A stretch of DNA of 11,199 nt, taken from NCBI GenBank assembly GCA_007120155.1, contig SKOF01000482.1, positions 1 to 11,199 of the forward strand, read 5' to 3'. This DNA comes from Thioalkalivibrio sp. Lineage in GTDB: Bacteria; Pseudomonadota; Gammaproteobacteria; Ectothiorhodospirales; Ectothiorhodospiraceae. The translations under genes were made by a program, and so were the position numbers. The notes under the pieces are model-generated. The model worked only from the letters and a program-made list of their open reading frames with translations, made no database searches and was not told the DNA's origin. Shown piece by piece: positions 1 through 5,810 of the stretch; the stretch's first letter is position 1, and every line of letters begins with the position of its first letter.

Positions 1-38
1 ACTCTCTGATCCATGGCACAGGTCTCTTTCCAGGGCAT
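1..38 (-). CDS. IS481-family transposase, N-terminal fragment (partial)
   Basis: An ATG at 38-36 on the minus strand starts a frame reading MPWKETCAMDQR and running off the window edge. A strong Shine-Dalgarno, GAGGAGG, lies about 9 nt upstream (around 48-54). From memory, the MPWKE-type N-terminus is characteristic of IS481-family DDE transposases, where it precedes a helix-turn-helix and an rve catalytic domain; neither domain is visible here. The protein would catalyse cut-and-paste or copy movement of its own element. The coding stretch is too short to judge whether the gene is intact. It is transcribed away from recN. Confidence 0.6.
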   Translation of the reverse strand, partial: MPWKETCAMDQR

Positions 39-67
39 CGGCTCGTTCCTCCTCGCCGATGCAAGTT

Positions 68-117
68 ACCTGTAAACCATGTGCCCGGTTTAATCTGTAA
101 ACGATGTTACCGGTCTG
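68..117. repeat. Tandem 25-bp direct repeats at IS terminus
   Basis: Copies at 68-92 and 93-117 share CTGTAAAC, ATGT and CCGGT at identical spacing and differ at scattered positions. They lie inside the presumed IS end and probably bind the transposase. A weak outward promoter (TTACCT at 66-71, 17-nt spacer, TTTAAT at 89-94) could be read toward recN from within the repeats; its -35 is poor. Confidence 0.65.
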
Positions 118-129
118 TACCTCTGATCT

Positions 130-164
130 CCCTCGCCCTCAGGGAGAGGGCCGGGGTGAGGGTG
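130..164. repeat. REP-like GC-rich palindromic element
   Basis: CCCTCGCCC (130-138) and GGGAGAGGG (142-150) form a 9-bp stem with one mismatch around a 3-nt loop, followed by CCGGGGTGAGGGTG. This matches in style the CCCTCTCCC-NNN-GGGAGAGGG-GGGGTGAGGG extragenic repeats known from many Proteobacteria (recognised from memory). It lies between the IS tip and recN, so the recN leader would carry this hairpin. Confidence 0.6.
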
Positions 165-168
165 GTTT

Positions 169-203
169 CACTTCGCACTTCCAGATTCCCACTTCCTACT
201 TCT
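169..203. repeat. Heptanucleotide array directly upstream of recN
   Basis: Five back-to-back 7-mers fill the stretch: CACTTCG, CACTTCC, AGATTCC, CACTTCC, TACTTCT. Only the 5 nt ACGCC separate the last unit from the recN ATG, so the array occupies the position where a Shine-Dalgarno would be expected. It is related in period, though not in exact sequence, to the arrays after recN and bamE. Confidence 0.7.
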
Positions 204-208
204 ACGCC

Positions 209-1912
209 ATGATCTCCTCCCTCCACATCCGCGATTTCGCCATCATCGACGAGTTGGGGCTGGAACTGAGTCCCGGCATGACGGCGCTCACGGGCGAGAC
301 GGGGGCGGGCAAGTCGATTCTGGTGGATGCCCTGGGGCTGGTGCTGGGGGACCGGGCGGACAGCGCCGCGGTACGTGCGGGGGCGGAGCGCGCGGAGATC
401 AGCGTCGGCTTCGAGCTGGCGGACGACCCGGACGCCCGGGCATGGCTGGCGGAACAGTCCCTGGAGGCCGGCGATGACTGCCTGCTCCGACGCGTGGTGG
501 GTAGTGACGGCAAGAGCCGTGCCTGGATCAACGGCACCCCCACCACCCTGCAGAACATGAAGGCCCTGGGCGAACTGCTGGTGGACATCCACGGCCAGCA
601 CGCCCACCAGTCGCTCACCCGCCGGGAGGTGCAGCGGCATATCCTGGACGAGTTTGCGGATCACCCGAACCTTCTTGACGACGTACGGGAATGCTTCCGG
701 GAATGGCGGGAACTGCAGAACCGCCTGGCGCAGGCCTCGGACGACGACGAGGCCCGCACCGCCCGGCGCGATCTGCTCCGCTTTCAGACCGGCGAGCTGA
801 AGGCGCTGGACTTGGGTGATGATGAGGTGGCGGGCCTGGACGAGGAACAGCGGCGGCTCGCCCACGCGGGCCGCCTGCTGGAGGTGACCGCGTCGGTGCA
901 CCAGGGCCTGTACACGGACGAACAGTCCGTGGATACCCTTCTGGGGTCGTATCACCACCGGCTGGAGGAGGTCACGCGGCTCGATCCGGCGCTGAAGGAG
1001 CCCCTGGAGCTGGTCACCAGCGCCCGGATCCAGCTCAGGGAGGCGGCGGACAGCCTGCGTCATTACACGGACCGGGTGGAACTGGATCCCGGCAGGCTCG
1101 CATTCGTGGAGCAGCGCCTGTCCGACATCCACGATCTTGCCCGCAAGCATCGGGTTTCTCCGGAGGCCCTGCCGGAACTGACCCGGACCCTGCTGGAAGA
1201 GCTTGCGCGGCTCGACAGTGACGATGAGGATCTGGATGTCCTGACGCAGAAGGCGCGGGCCGCCGAAACCAGTTACCGGGAATCGGCCGCCGCGCTGACC
1301 CGATCCCGCCGCTCCGCAGCGAAGAAGCTCGGCAAACAGGTGACCGAGGCGATGCAGGGACTCGGCATGGAGGGCGGCCGGTTTCAGGTGAGCGTGGAAG
1401 CCGACCCGGAGACGCGCCCCGCCGACCATGGCCTGGACCGCATCGACTTCATGGTCACCGCCAATCCCGGTCAGCCCCTGCAGCCGCTCTCAAAGGTGGC
1501 CTCCGGGGGCGAGCTCTCGCGCATCAGCCTGGCGATCCAGATGATCGCCGCCCGGTCCCTGCCCATCCCCACCCTGATCTTCGACGAGGTGGACGCGGGC
1601 ATCGGCGGCGCCGTGGCCGAGGTGGTGGGCCGCCAGCTTCGGGCCCTGGGCGAACACCGTCAGGTGCTGTGCGTCACCCACCTGGCCCAGGTGGCGGCCC
1701 AGGCCCACCACCACCTCCAAGTGAGCAAGCACAAGGGCAAGGCGGACACACGCACCCGCATCCGGGTGCTGGATGCCGACAGCCGTGTTCAGGAAGTGGC
1801 GCGCATGCTGGGCGGCGTGGAACTCACTGACCAGACCGTGGCACACGCCCGCGAGATGGTTGAAAAGGCGAACGGCGATTCAAGATTCAAAGTTCAAGAT
1901 TCAAAGGGGTGA
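209..1912 (+). CDS. recN: DNA repair protein RecN (SMC-like ATPase)
   Basis: RecN is a cytoplasmic SMC-like ATPase acting at double-strand breaks in RecA-dependent repair. The 567-residue product is close to the usual 550-560. Walker A is GETGAGKS (29-36), the ABC signature is SGGELS (432-437), and Walker B is TLIFDE with D459-E460, followed by VDAGIGG. The long middle is rich in charged heptads, as expected for the coiled coil. The ATG at 209 was chosen because MISSLHIRDFAIIDEL aligns with the family N-terminus; an upstream in-frame ATG at 104 would only add translated IS and repeat sequence. No Shine-Dalgarno precedes the ATG, and no LexA box was found in the 88 nt back to the IS. The last residues, about DSRFKVQDSKG, are encoded by a heptamer array and are probably not ancestral. 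Confidence 0.95.
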   Translation: MISSLHIRDFAIIDELGLELSPGMTALTGETGAGKSILVDALGLVLGDRADSAAVRAGAERAEISVGFELADDPDARAWLAEQSLEAGDDCLLRRVVGSDGKSRAWINGTPTTLQNMKALGELLVDIHGQHAHQSLTRREVQRHILDEFADHPNLLDDVRECFREWRELQNRLAQASDDDEARTARRDLLRFQTGELKALDLGDDEVAGLDEEQRRLAHAGRLLEVTASVHQGLYTDEQSVDTLLGSYHHRLEEVTRLDPALKEPLELVTSARIQLREAADSLRHYTDRVELDPGRLAFVEQRLSDIHDLARKHRVSPEALPELTRTLLEELARLDSDDEDLDVLTQKARAAETSYRESAAALTRSRRSAAKKLGKQVTEAMQGLGMEGGRFQVSVEADPETRPADHGLDRIDFMVTANPGQPLQPLSKVASGGELSRISLAIQMIAARSLPIPTLIFDEVDAGIGGAVAEVVGRQLRALGEHRQVLCVTHLAQVAAQAHHHLQVSKHKGKADTRTRIRVLDADSRVQEVARMLGGVELTDQTVAHAREMVEKANGDSRFKVQDSKG

Positions 1913-2005
1913 TCGGTTCACCACTGATTGAGCGCGCGGCGACGCCGCCGTCCTTGAACCTTGAACCTTGAACTTTGAACCTTGAACTTTGAACCTTGAA
2001 TCGCC
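1874..2005. repeat. 33-bp inverted repeat of heptamers between convergent recN and fur
   Basis: The left arm (1874-1906) lies inside the recN 3' end and holds four 7-mers: GATTCAA, GATTCAA, AGTTCAA, GATTCAA. The right arm (1973-2005) ends 1 nt before the fur stop triplet. Seven perfect-period units run from 1953 to 2001 (CTTGAAC three times, TTTGAAC, CTTGAAC, TTTGAAC, CTTGAAT). The arms are complementary over 33 nt with two differences. These are A-C mismatches in a recN-direction RNA but G-U wobbles in a fur-direction RNA. The 66-nt loop carries a small GCGGC/GCCGC hairpin near 1936-1949. It probably acts as a bidirectional 3'-end structure, though there is no classical U-tract terminator. 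Confidence 0.75.
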
Positions 2006-2006
2006 T

Positions 2007-2435
2007 TCACGCCTTCGGCCGGTTCGGGCAATCCGGCTTGCTGCACTCGCCGTACAGGATCAGGGCGTGGTCCTTGATGGTATATCCCAGCTTGTCGGCG
2101 ATGGCCTTCTGGCGTTCCTCGATGATGTTGTCCATGAACTCATCCACGCGGCCACAGTTGACGCACACGATGTGGTCATGATGGCGGCCGCGTTCCAGTT
2201 CGAACACGGCCTGGTTGCCCTCGAAGTGATGGCGATTGACGAGCCCCGCCGCCTCGAACTGGGTCAGCACCCGGTAGACCGTCGCCAGGCCGATTTCCTC
2301 GCCGTCCTCAAGCAGTTGGCGGTAGATGGCCTCCGCGCTCAGGTGGCGGTCCTCCGAACGCTCCAGCAGCTCCAGGATCTTCATCCTGGGCAGCGTCACC
2401 TTCAGTCCTGCCTTCTTCAGATCCTGGCTTTCCAA
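2007..2435 (-). CDS. fur: Ferric uptake regulator Fur
   Basis: Fur is a dimeric Fe(II)-dependent repressor of iron acquisition genes. The 142-residue product starts ESQDLKKAGLKVTLPR after the initiator, almost the textbook Fur N-terminus. The winged-helix DNA-reading region includes LATVYRVLTQFEAAGLV (about 50-66). Metal ligands are visible: H31, the HHDH cluster (85-88), C91 and C94 in CVNC, and C131 and C136 near the C-terminus. The start is taken as TTG at 2435-2433, because GGAGG lies 6 nt upstream and the length then matches the family. An in-frame ATG at 2489 would add 18 non-conserved residues across the bamE promoter region. It diverges from bamE by 92 nt and converges on recN. Confidence 0.93.
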   Translation of the reverse strand: MESQDLKKAGLKVTLPRMKILELLERSEDRHLSAEAIYRQLLEDGEEIGLATVYRVLTQFEAAGLVNRHHFEGNQAVFELERGRHHDHIVCVNCGRVDEFMDNIIEERQKAIADKLGYTIKDHALILYGECSKPDCPNRPKA

Positions 2436-2447
2436 GACGATCCTCCG

Positions 2448-2476
2448 TTCAGGCCGGCCAGGATTCCGTGTACAAT
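2448..2476 (+). promoter_or_regulatory. Candidate sigma-70 promoter of bamE
   Basis: TACAAT (2471-2476, five of six matches to TATAAT) lies 17 nt after a weak -35, TTCAGG (2448-2453). Transcription would start near 2483, giving a leader of about 45 nt to the bamE ATG. The region is shared with the divergent fur gene, for which I see no clear promoter. Confidence 0.4.
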
Positions 2477-2520
2477 CCGGCCTTTCCATTCACACCCCGT
2501 TTCCGGGCACAGGATATCCA

Positions 2521-2534
2521 TTCTCATATGAGAA
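2521..2534. promoter_or_regulatory. Perfect 14-bp palindrome over the bamE start codon
   Basis: TTCTCATATGAGAA is an exact inverted repeat centred on the bamE ATG (2528-2530). It could be a protein-binding site or an RNA hairpin that hides the start codon. It is not a good match to the GATAATGATAATCATTATC Fur consensus. No strong Shine-Dalgarno precedes the ATG; AGGA lies about 13 nt upstream. Confidence 0.35.
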
Positions 2535-2863
2535 AGAATCTCACCGGTGTCGTGTTGATTGCAAGCCTGCTGTTGCAGGGGTGCGGTTCCGGACTGTTCT
2601 CCGTACACCGTCCTGACGTGCAGCAGGGCAATGCCCTGGAGGATGACCGCATCGCCCAGCTCGAGGTGGGAATGACGCCGGACCAGGTGCGCTTTCTGCT
2701 GGGCGACCCGGTGCTTCGCGATCCCTTCCACGGCGACCGTCGCTGGGAATACGTCTACTACCTCAAACCCGGCGACGGGGCGCCCGAGCGCCGGCGCGTG
2801 ACGGTGTATTTCGACCAGACGAACCGCGTGGATCGCTTCGAGGACAGCGGATTGAAGCGGTAA
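2528..2863 (+). CDS. bamE: Outer-membrane assembly lipoprotein BamE (SmpA/OmlA)
   Basis: BamE is a periplasm-facing lipoprotein of the BAM complex, which inserts beta-barrel proteins in the outer membrane. The 111-residue product has a short signal peptide (MRKNLTGVVLIASLLLQG) and a lipobox LQGC with the lipidated cysteine at 19. The SmpA/OmlA domain follows, with the family motifs QLEVGMTPDQVRFLLGDP and WEYVYYLKPG and a terminal RVTVYFD strand. The ATG at 2528 was chosen because it puts the signal peptide at the N-terminus; an upstream in-frame ATG at 2468 would bury it. The fur-bamE divergent arrangement is a known gammaproteobacterial pattern. The gene converges on rnfH through a heptamer-repeat spacer. 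Confidence 0.93.
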   Translation: MRKNLTGVVLIASLLLQGCGSGLFSVHRPDVQQGNALEDDRIAQLEVGMTPDQVRFLLGDPVLRDPFHGDRRWEYVYYLKPGDGAPERRRVTVYFDQTNRVDRFEDSGLKR

Positions 2864-2868
2864 GGGAA

Positions 2869-2977
2869 AATTCAAGATTCAAGATTCACAAGATTCAAGA
2901 TTCAAAGGAGAGACGCGGTGCACCTCAGAAATTGGTTGCCAGCGGACGCAGCGCCTTTAAATTTTGAATCTTGAATT
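2869..2977. repeat. Inverted heptamer arrays between convergent bamE and rnfH
   Basis: The left array (2869-2908) holds ATTCAAG, ATTCAAG, ATTCACA, a 2-nt phase break, then ATTCAAG and ATTCAAA. The right array (2956-2977) holds TTGAATC and TTGAATT and covers two bases of the rnfH stop triplet (2976-2978). The segments 2869-2882 and 2964-2977 are perfectly complementary over 14 nt. An AAGATTCAA copy at 2891-2899 can compete for pairing with the right arm. The middle (2909-2955) shows no gene. The heptamers belong to the same family as those between recN and fur. Confidence 0.75.
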
Positions 2978-3311
2978 ACCTTTCCCCGCCCTCTGGTTCG
3001 ATGTCCCCGCCGCCCTTTTTCATGCGCTTGCCGGCGGCGGCCCGTTGTTTGCGCACTTCCTTGGGATCGGCGATGAGCGGCCGGTAGATTTCCACCCGAT
3101 CCCTGGGCTTGAGTACGGTGTCCCGCTTGGTGAGCTTCCCGAATATACCCACCCTGGCCTTCTCCAGATCGATCTCGGGAAAGCGTTCCCGAATCTCCGA
3201 AGCCCGCAGCGCATCTTCCACAGTGGCCCCCGGAGGTACCGAGACCGGCACGATCACCTGCACATCCGGCCGGGCGTAGGCCACCTCGACGGAAATCTGC
3301 TCATCGGCCAC
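2976..3311 (-). CDS. rnfH: RnfH family protein (ubiquitin-like fold, RatB)
   Basis: RnfH/UPF0125 proteins are small beta-grasp proteins of uncertain role, encoded with ratA; a toxin-antitoxin role (RatAB) has been suggested but is not well supported. The 111-residue product shows the family core: ISVEVAYARPD near the N-terminus, GATVEDALRASEI in the middle, then VGIFGKLTKRDTVLKPRDRVEIYRPL and a DPKEVRKQRA tail. An extra basic and glycine-rich end (about KRMKKGGGDIEPEGGER) makes it longer than typical. The start is GTG at 3311-3309, with GGGAGG 6 nt upstream; it overlaps the ratA 3' end by 11 nt in another frame, so the two are probably translationally coupled. Confidence 0.85.
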   Translation of the reverse strand: MADEQISVEVAYARPDVQVIVPVSVPPGATVEDALRASEIRERFPEIDLEKARVGIFGKLTKRDTVLKPRDRVEIYRPLIADPKEVRKQRAAAGKRMKKGGGDIEPEGGER

Positions 3312-3738
3312 CGTAGACCTCCCGTGCCCGGCGAACGAAGGAATCCACCAGGGTGTTGGCGACCTGGGTGAACACGGGTCCGATGGCCAGGCCCACCAGG
3401 CGATTCGAGAACTCGAACTCCAGGTCCAGCGAGACCCGGGTTGCGCCACTGTCCAGGGCATCGAAACGCCAGAATCCCTCCAGATGCTGGAACGGCCCCT
3501 CCACCAGGCGCACCTCGATCATCTTGTTCTTCTGCAGGCGGTTACAGGTGGTGAACGACTTGCGCACCGCACCCTTGGCCAGTTCCAGGCTCGCCTTGAT
3601 GGTGTCGTTGTCGCGGGCATGCACGGTCGCGCTGCGGCAGCCGGGCAGAAACTGCGGATAGGACTCGATGTCATTGACCAGATCGAACATCTGGGCCGGG
3701 CTGAAGGGCACCAGGGCGCTGCGTTGGATAGAGGGCAT
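3301..3738 (-). CDS. ratA: RatA / Coq10-like START-domain protein
   Basis: The 145-residue product is a single polyketide-cyclase/START (SRPBCC) domain with the RatA/Coq10 signature: FSPAQMFDLVNDIESYPQFLPGC near the N-terminus, then KASLELAKGAVRKSFTTCNRL, GPFQHLEGFWRF and a long C-terminal helix with GPVFTQVANTLVDSFVRRA. Coq10 homologues bind ubiquinone and support respiration. In E. coli RatA was described as blocking 70S ribosome formation. Which role applies here is not decided by the sequence. The ATG at 3738 follows the NSS stop by only 7 nt and has no clear Shine-Dalgarno, so it probably relies on translational coupling. The rnfH start lies inside its last codons. Confidence 0.9.
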   Translation of the reverse strand: MPSIQRSALVPFSPAQMFDLVNDIESYPQFLPGCRSATVHARDNDTIKASLELAKGAVRKSFTTCNRLQKNKMIEVRLVEGPFQHLEGFWRFDALDSGATRVSLDLEFEFSNRLVGLAIGPVFTQVANTLVDSFVRRAREVYGGR

Positions 3739-3745
3739 GGCTGGG

Positions 3746-5104
3746 TCAGATCAGGTTGATGGCGCGCAGGAACACCAGCAGGATGCCGATGGGCGCCACG
3801 AACCGCACCAGATAATACCATGTGCGGAACAGCAGGGGCCGCCGGATGCCCAGTTCTTCCATCACCGAACGCTCCGTCATGCGCCAGCCGGCGAACAGCG
3901 CGATCAGCAGTCCACCCAGGGGCAACAGAATGTTCGATGTCAGGTAATCCACCAGATCGAAGAAGGTCCTGTCGAAGAGGGTGTAGCCGGACCAGTGGTT
4001 GAAGGAAAGCACCGTGCCGATGCCCAGCAGCCAGGCCACACCGGCAACCGCCGCGGCCGCTCCCACCCGATGCATGCCCCGGTTCTCCACCAGGTAGGCC
4101 ACTGCCGGCTCCATGATGGAGATGGAGGAGGTCCAGGCCGCCACCAGCAGCAGCACGAAGAACACCGTGCCGAACAGCACGCCGCCGGGCATCTGGCCAA
4201 AGGCCATGGGCAGGGTGATGAAGATCAACCCCGGCCCCTGACCCGGCTCCAGCCCACTGGCGAAGACGATGGGGAAGATGGCGAGGCCTGCCAGGATGGC
4301 CACTGCCGTGTCCGCGCCCACCACGGTGGCCGAGGTCCTGGCGATGGAGGCCCTTGAACTCAGGTAGGAGCCATAGATCATGATGGCGCCCATGCCGAGG
4401 CTCAGGGTGAAGAAGGCCTGCCCCATGGCCACGAGCACGGAGTTCCCGCTCAGGCGGCTGAAATCCGGCCGGAACATGAACCGGAAGCCGTCCATGAAAT
4501 GGCCCTCGGCCATGGCATAGCCAACCAGCAGCACCAGCATGATCAACAGGGCGGGCATGAGGATCCGGACCGCCTGTTCCAGCCCCGAGCGCACACCCCG
4601 GGCGACCACCATCATGGTCATGACCATGAAGATGGTATGCCAGGCCAGCAGGCGCTCCGGATCGGATACCAGACCCTCGAACATGGCCCGCACCCCGTCG
4701 GCATCCTGCCCGGAAAAGCTGCCGGCGCCGGCGCGGAACACATAGGAGAGGGCCCAGCCGGCGATCACGCTGTAATAGGACAGGATGAGAAAGCCCGCCA
4801 CCACGCCGAGCCAGCCCAACAGGCTCCAGGAGCGGCTGAGCCCCTCGTCCCTGGCCAGGGTGGCCATGGTGTTGATCGGGCTCTGGCGCCCGCGACGACC
4901 GATGAGGATTTCCGCCATCATGATGGGCAACCCGATCAGCAGGATGCAGGCCAGGTACACCAGCACGAAGGCACCGCCGCCGTGCTCACCCACGATGTAG
5001 GGGAAACGCCAGATATTGCCCAGCCCCACCGCGGAGCCCGTGGCCGCCAGAATGAACACCAGCCTGGATGACCACTGGCCGTGAATGGAAGATTCTTTTC
5101 TCAC
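3746..5104 (-). CDS. Sodium-dependent transporter, NSS (SNF/LeuT) family
   Basis: An inner-membrane Na+-coupled symporter of the neurotransmitter:sodium symporter family, probably importing an amino acid or related solute; the substrate cannot be read from the sequence. The 452-residue product starts with the hallmark TM1, GSAVGLGNIWRFPY (23-36), containing the unwound Na+/substrate site. GGGAFVLVYL and GLPIMMAEILIGRRG follow (TM2). Later blocks include SYYSVIAGWALSY (TM3), FTLSLGMGAIMIYGSYLS (TM6) and AAWTSSISIMEP (TM8). The chain ends just after one last hydrophobic segment (FVAPIGILLVFLRAINLI), fitting the 11-segment bacterial type such as MhsT or Tyt1. The GTG at 5104 was chosen because GGAGG lies 7 nt upstream; a longer frame would reach into smpB. 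It is the first gene of an operon with ratA and rnfH. Confidence 0.92.
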   Translation of the reverse strand: MRKESSIHGQWSSRLVFILAATGSAVGLGNIWRFPYIVGEHGGGAFVLVYLACILLIGLPIMMAEILIGRRGRQSPINTMATLARDEGLSRSWSLLGWLGVVAGFLILSYYSVIAGWALSYVFRAGAGSFSGQDADGVRAMFEGLVSDPERLLAWHTIFMVMTMMVVARGVRSGLEQAVRILMPALLIMLVLLVGYAMAEGHFMDGFRFMFRPDFSRLSGNSVLVAMGQAFFTLSLGMGAIMIYGSYLSSRASIARTSATVVGADTAVAILAGLAIFPIVFASGLEPGQGPGLIFITLPMAFGQMPGGVLFGTVFFVLLLVAAWTSSISIMEPAVAYLVENRGMHRVGAAAAVAGVAWLLGIGTVLSFNHWSGYTLFDRTFFDLVDYLTSNILLPLGGLLIALFAGWRMTERSVMEELGIRRPLLFRTWYYLVRFVAPIGILLVFLRAINLI

Positions 5105-5131
5105 CGTTATTCCTCCCCGGGGGTGGCGGCT

Positions 5132-5160
5132 ATTGTGAGCAATCCGTCCCGCCCGCTCAA
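5132..5160 (-). promoter_or_regulatory. Candidate promoter of the NSS-ratA-rnfH operon
   Basis: On the minus strand TTGAGC (5160-5155) and CACAAT (5137-5132) are separated by 17 nt, with four of six consensus matches each. The start site would be near 5125, about 20 nt before the GTG. It overlaps the region just upstream of the divergent smpB -10 box. Confidence 0.45.
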
Positions 5161-5176
5161 CTGCCACCCCATCGCG

Positions 5177-5182
5177 TATAAT
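5177..5182 (+). promoter_or_regulatory. Perfect -10 box of smpB, leaderless arrangement
   Basis: TATAAT ends 8 nt before the smpB ATG (5191). With the usual 6-8 nt distance to the start site, transcription would begin at about 5188-5191, so the mRNA would be leaderless or nearly so. The 8 nt between (CCCGCCCC) contain no Shine-Dalgarno. No good -35 is visible at 16-18 nt spacing. Confidence 0.55.
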
Positions 5183-5190
5183 CCCGCCCC

Positions 5191-5664
5191 ATGTCAAAGC
5201 AAGCGAAAAAATCCGGTGGCAGCACGATCGCGCTCAACAAGAAGGCGCGTCACGAGTACTTCATCGAGGATCGCTTCGAGGCGGGTCTGGCCCTGGAGGG
5301 CTGGGAGGTCAAGAGCCTGCGCGCCGGCCGGGTGCAGCTCAATGAAAGCTATGTGCTCATCAAGGGCGGCGAGGCCTGGCTGTTCGGGGCCCACATCAGC
5401 CCCCTGCCCACGGCCTCCACCCACATCCACCCCGACCCGGTGCGCTCCCGCAAGCTGCTGCTGCGCCGGGAAGAACTCAACAAGCTCATCGGCCAGGTGG
5501 AACGGCGCGGCTACACGCTCACGCCACTGGCCCTCTACTGGAAACGCGGCCGGGCCAAGCTGGAGATCGGCCTCGCGAAGGGCAAGAAGGAACACGACAA
5601 GCGTGCGGTGGCCCGGGAACGGGACTGGCAGCGAGAGAAGGAAAGGGCGCTGAAACACGGATAA
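5191..5664 (+). CDS. smpB: SsrA-binding protein SmpB
   Basis: SmpB binds tmRNA (SsrA) and delivers it to ribosomes stalled on broken mRNAs for trans-translation. The 157-residue product has the whole family pattern: IALNKKARHEYFIEDRFEAGLAL, GWEVKSLRAGRVQLNESYV, the GEAWLFGAHISPL block, RSRKLLLRREELNKL and the TLTPLALYWKRGRAKLEIGLAKGKK strand. It ends with the basic tail DKRAVARERDWQREKERAL, which mimics a codon-anticodon helix in the decoding site. The ATG at 5191 gives the conserved N-terminus; no Shine-Dalgarno precedes it. No tmRNA gene is seen in the 146 nt downstream. It diverges from the NSS operon. Confidence 0.97.
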   Translation: MSKQAKKSGGSTIALNKKARHEYFIEDRFEAGLALEGWEVKSLRAGRVQLNESYVLIKGGEAWLFGAHISPLPTASTHIHPDPVRSRKLLLRREELNKLIGQVERRGYTLTPLALYWKRGRAKLEIGLAKGKKEHDKRAVARERDWQREKERALKHG

Positions 5665-5712
5665 GGGTTCAAGGCGGATCGCCCTCCTTCACCGCGTCGG
5701 CAATGCCCGTCA

Positions 5713-5752
5713 GCCGGCACATGCGGACAACCGGTGTGCCGTGTGTGCCGGC
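5713..5752. terminator. Hairpin between convergent smpB and GNAT
   Basis: GCCGGCACA (5713-5721) and TGTGCCGGC (5744-5752) form a perfect 9-bp stem with a 22-nt loop. A second small hairpin, ACCTGC-GGTG-GCAGGT, lies at 5769-5784. Neither is followed by a U-tract in either direction, so intrinsic termination is uncertain. The rest of the 5665-5810 spacer shows no gene. Confidence 0.35.
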
Positions 5753-5810
5753 CCGGCGACCGCCAGGAACCTGCGGTGGCAGGTGAACGTGCGGGACGCG
5801 GACCAAAAAT

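Larger units (their letters stand above)
1..121 (-). mobile_element. IS481-like insertion sequence, terminal part, cut by window edge
   Basis: The segment holds the start of a minus-strand transposase reading out of the window and a terminus carrying two 25-bp direct repeats (68-92 and 93-117). Each repeat has the core CTGTAAAC, then ATGT, then CCGGT; a third partial CTGTAC sits at 115-120. Read inward on the minus strand the end is approximately GTACAGACCGG, close to the TGT...ACA ends usual in IS481-type elements. Repeated transposase-binding motifs near the tip are common in such elements. The exact tip (about 119-121) and the target duplication cannot be fixed because the other end lies outside the window. 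The family call rests on a short N-terminus and the end structure. Confidence 0.65.

Noticed and set aside
68..117. Possible LexA boxes upstream of recN (CTGT motifs)
   Set aside because: The CTGTAAAC motifs are direct, not inverted, repeats with 25-nt period and lie in the IS end; no CTGT-N8-ACAG palindrome was found.
107..1429. Long open frame on the minus strand opposite recN
   Set aside because: It is a shadow of high-GC codon use in recN. Its translation has no recognisable domain, while recN has all its motifs.
1953..2001. CRISPR-like array
   Set aside because: Units are only 7 nt and contiguous, with no spacers; this is a short tandem repeat.
2521..2534. Fur box in the fur-bamE intergenic region
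   Set aside because: The palindrome lacks the GATAAT hexamer pattern, so autoregulation by Fur is not supported by the sequence.
3668..5071. Open frames on the plus strand across the NSS transporter (3668-4357 and 4499-5071)
   Set aside because: Their products are His/Gln/Gly-rich low-complexity sequence, typical of antisense to a hydrophobic membrane-protein gene.
5665..5810. tmRNA (ssrA) gene next to smpB
   Set aside because: The spacer is too short for a full tmRNA and shows no tRNA-like T-loop or tag reading frame.
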